DNA from: Frankiaceae bacterium
GTDB lineage: Bacteria; Actinomycetota; Actinomycetes; Mycobacteriales; SCTD01
NCBI GenBank assembly: GCA_016650445.1
Contig: JAENVS010000049.1
Coordinates: 1 to 60,883, forward strand
Reading direction: 5' to 3'
Length of the DNA stretch: 60,883 bases
Below, in pieces: positions 58,497 through 60,883 of the stretch. A model generated the notes under the pieces. That model was not told the origin of the DNA. It worked only from the letters and a program-made list of their open reading frames with translations, and made no database searches. Numbering within the stretch: position 1 is the first letter of the stretch; every line of letters starts with the position of its first letter. Position numbers and translations under genes: made by a program.

Positions 58497-60883
58497 ATGT
58501 CCTCCCTGCGCTGGCGTGCCGCCCTGGCAGGTGCGGCCGTGATCACCGCGGTCGTCCCGGCCGTGTCGTTCGCCGTGTCCCCACGCCTGACCTGCCGCAC
58601 CGTGAGCAACGTCGGCCTCTGGCAGAAGGTCGCGGTCGACACGTTCAACCAGATCCCTGGCGTTGCGACAACCGACAAGATCACGTCGTACGCCGTGGAC
58701 GCGCTCAAGCCGGGCAACGTCGTGGCGTCGAACGGCACGACGCTCAAGCGGAGCACGCACGCCGGCTGCGACTGGGACGACGCGTTCTCCCTCGGGCTGC
58801 AGCCGACCACCGACGTCCCGCTGTCCGGCCAGACCTCGAAGATCACGTCGACGACGATCGTCAGCGGCCGGGTGCTGGCGGCGGTCCGCGAGGGCACTGC
58901 GGCCGCCAGCCGTCCGCATGTCGTCGGCAGCGACAGCGGTCGCGCCGGCACCTACAGCACGGCCGACACCGGCCTGCCGCCGCAGGGGGCGCCGAAGCTC
59001 ATCAAGGCGGCCAGCGACGGCCGCACGGTCTACCTCGTGCTCGTCCCGGTCTCCAACGACGACACCGTGCCTGTCGGCGGTGGGCTGCCGACGCTGCCTC
59101 CCGTGGAGAACCCGACCGGGGGCGGAGAGGCCGGCCTGCTCTACGCGTCGACCGACGGCGGGCACAGCTGGGAGCTGCGCACCTCGGCGTCCGACCTGCC
59201 GGCGGGCGCCGGCGTCGACCAGCTGGCCATCGACCACGGCAACGCCAACCTCATCTACGCCCTCTCGAGCGGCCTGCTCTACGTCTCCCGTGACGGTGGC
59301 GCGACCTTCACCCGCAGCCGGGTCAACAACGAGGACGTCAGCGCCGTCGAGACGATGGGCCCCGGCCAGGTCGCCGTCTTCACCCGCGGTGGGCTGGCCC
59401 TCAAGAGCACCGACGGCGGACGCAGCTTCGTCGGCGGTCGCACCCTCGCCGGCGTCACCTCGGCCGCGTATCGCGCCGGCGACCCGCGCCTCGCGGTCGA
59501 GACCAACGGCAGCCTCGCGCTGATCGAGCCCGGCACCGGCCGGTCGTACGCCGCGGGCGGACCGCCTGCCATCCGCGGCAGCCTGTCCGGAGACCTCGGG
59601 TCGCAGGCGACCTTCCACGGGCTGTCGGGCCACGCGCTGCTGCGCTACGCCGACCCGCTGCCGCCGCCCGATGTCGACGTGCCGGTCAGCGTCGACGACA
59701 TCGGCGTGCCGCCGCCACCGCCCGGAAAGATCACGCCGGGCGCACGCACGGTGCAGTTGAAGGTCGGCGCCTCGGGCACCTACGACTACTCCCTCGCGCT
59801 GCCCAAGAGCCCGACGCCGCTCGACCTGTTCTTCCTCATCGACACGTCGGGATCGATGTCGTCGTACATCGAGAACCTCAAGACCAACATCAGCAAGGTG
59901 ACCCGGGCCGTGCAGGGCGCCGGCATCAACCTGCAGGTCGGCGTCGGGACGCTGGGCACCGGCACCAGGCAGGGTGAGGTCACACCGCCGTACTTCAACC
60001 CGAACGACCCCAACGACCGCGGCTCCACGCTCTACTCGCTGTTCCGCCGGATCGGCCCGGTGGACACCGACTTCGCCCGCGCGCTGGCAAGCGTCAAGGT
60101 CAAGAACCAGGGCGGCAACAACCCGCCCGAAGCGCAGCTCGCGGCCCTGCAGCAGGCGACGTACGGGCCCGGCATCAAGGACCCCAACTCCCCCGCCGCC
60201 GCGCCCCTGTTCCTCGTGCAGCCGGGCCAGGACGCCGGCTGGCGAGCGGCACCCGGCGTGCGGCGCATCATCGTGCACGCGACCGACGAGGCGTTCGACA
60301 GGCCGGTCGGGTCTCCCATGGTGGGCACCGAGCTCGACTACGACGGCGTGATCAAGCAGATGAACGCCCGCCGGGTCCAGCAGATCGGGATCACGACGGG
60401 CGCCATCGAGTCGCGCGACGACCTGGCTCGGATCGCGCGGGCCACCAGGACCCTGGCGCCCCCCGGCGGCTCGGACTGCGGCGAGGGTGAGGTGCTGCCG
60501 GCCGGTAGCCCGCTCGTGTGCGACACCGAGGGCGACTTCAGCGCCATCATCGGCCGGCTCGTGAAGAGCCTTGCCGACCACGCCGACGTCGCGCTGTCGG
60601 CGCGCGGCAGCTTCCGCCAGGTCATCCAGGGCCTGGACGCCAGCCACCTGCAGGGCATCGACGTCACCAAGGCCAACGTGCTGCCGTTCCGCGTGGGCGT
60701 GACCTGCAAGGGCCTGTCGCCCGGCACGTACCGCGAGGACGTCACGGCCAGCCTGCGCGGCGTCCGTATCGCGACCAGCAAGCTCACCGTCACCTGCCTC
60801 GGCCCGGCCGCGGCGGCGCGGCTGATCCCGCCGGTGGCGATCGCCCTGCAGGCGCCACCGCCGCCGCCGCCCGGACCCATCGC
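58497..60883 (+). CDS. Secreted beta-propeller/von Willebrand A protein, partial at window end
   Basis: The ATG at 58497 is 2 bp after the ftsH-like stop; about 795 residues are visible. A signal peptide (about 1-27) leads to a BNR-repeat propeller (STDGGHSWE, SRDGGATFTRS, STDGGRSF) over about 60-385. A vWA domain follows with MIDAS DTSGSMS at about 449-455 and a later Thr/Asp region (HATDEAF). Then comes a beta-sandwich and a Pro run (PPPPPPGP) at the edge. It is probably anchored or adhesive; coupling to the FtsH-like protease suggests quality control or processing. Confidence 0.88.
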   Translation, partial: MSSLRWRAALAGAAVITAVVPAVSFAVSPRLTCRTVSNVGLWQKVAVDTFNQIPGVATTDKITSYAVDALKPGNVVASNGTTLKRSTHAGCDWDDAFSLGLQPTTDVPLSGQTSKITSTTIVSGRVLAAVREGTAAASRPHVVGSDSGRAGTYSTADTGLPPQGAPKLIKAASDGRTVYLVLVPVSNDDTVPVGGGLPTLPPVENPTGGGEAGLLYASTDGGHSWELRTSASDLPAGAGVDQLAIDHGNANLIYALSSGLLYVSRDGGATFTRSRVNNEDVSAVETMGPGQVAVFTRGGLALKSTDGGRSFVGGRTLAGVTSAAYRAGDPRLAVETNGSLALIEPGTGRSYAAGGPPAIRGSLSGDLGSQATFHGLSGHALLRYADPLPPPDVDVPVSVDDIGVPPPPPGKITPGARTVQLKVGASGTYDYSLALPKSPTPLDLFFLIDTSGSMSSYIENLKTNISKVTRAVQGAGINLQVGVGTLGTGTRQGEVTPPYFNPNDPNDRGSTLYSLFRRIGPVDTDFARALASVKVKNQGGNNPPEAQLAALQQATYGPGIKDPNSPAAAPLFLVQPGQDAGWRAAPGVRRIIVHATDEAFDRPVGSPMVGTELDYDGVIKQMNARRVQQIGITTGAIESRDDLARIARATRTLAPPGGSDCGEGEVLPAGSPLVCDTEGDFSAIIGRLVKSLADHADVALSARGSFRQVIQGLDASHLQGIDVTKANVLPFRVGVTCKGLSPGTYREDVTASLRGVRIATSKLTVTCLGPAAAARLIPPVAIALQAPPPPPPGPI

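Noticed and set aside
55780..60647. Two open frames of about 890 and 950 codons on the minus strand
   Set aside because: Both are antisense to the MFS upstream region, the FtsH-like gene and the vWA gene. No recognisable motif; composition is that of a shadow.

Overview
The window is 60.9 kb of high-GC DNA from an actinobacterium (Actinomycetes). Taxonomic markers are the phosphatidylinositol mannoside genes pgsA, patA and pimA, an SsgB-type sporulation/division regulator, a WhiB regulator, a GPGG-motif membrane peptide, an LAXTG-anchored surface protein, and the characteristic actinobacterial gene strings thrS-HIT-pgsA-patA-pimA, pdxS-pdxT-yebC-ruvCAB-yajC-secDF-apt-relA and hisS-aspS/rarA/alaS-ruvX-mltG-aroE. 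The order within the class cannot be fixed from this sequence. Most genes lie on the minus strand, and stop and start codons often overlap (ATGA, GTGA, TGATG), which implies strong translational coupling.

Layout. Bases 1-9431 (minus) hold a type IV pilus block transcribed as roadblock protein, DUF4388 protein, MglA/CvnD-like GTPase, Pro-rich peptide, O-antigen ligase-like membrane protein, pilB, pilT, pilC, a strong hairpin, and a prepilin cut by the window edge. Bases 9493-16511 (minus) are housekeeping: rarA, two small membrane proteins, alaS, ruvX, mltG, aroE. ruvX and aroE both seem to start at CTG codons that overlap the preceding stop as CTGA. Bases 16607-19619 (plus) encode a large secreted protein with an LAATG sorting signal and a GNAT protein. 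Bases 19736-23513 (minus) hold MBL hydrolase, hisS and aspS. A cyclophilin (plus) follows, converging on relA. Bases 24612-40453 (minus) are the long relA/apt/sec/ruv/pdx/PIM string, interrupted by a small HATPase gene on the plus strand. An EF-G-like GTPase gene (plus) comes next, then HIT and thrS (minus).

Bases 45572-47892 carry small membrane-protein and cupin genes, ssgB and four tRNA genes: Val-CAC on minus, and Gly-GCC, Cys-GCA and Val-GAC on plus. The 3' half of tRNA-Val(GAC) is repeated about 4.35 kb downstream (29 bp, one mismatch). The interval is a compact integrated element with a tyrosine integrase, a PIN/ribbon-helix-helix pair with a palindromic operator, an excisionase-like HTH protein, a WhiB regulator, a 27-codon microprotein gene joined by ATGA overlaps to both neighbours, a small unknown protein and a probably frameshifted XRE-type regulator.

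Bases 52317-60883 return to chromosomal-type genes: NTF2-like protein, zinc-ribbon/Pro-rich membrane protein, DHA2-type MFS transporter, a small zinc-ribbon-like protein, an FtsH-family paralog whose pore-loop Phe is Leu, and, 2 bp downstream, a secreted beta-propeller/von Willebrand A protein that runs off the end.

The best candidates for undescribed biology are the integrated element with its coupled microprotein-WhiB unit, the GTPase/roadblock/DUF4388 module at the head of the pilus operon, and the FtsH paralog paired with the vWA surface protein.
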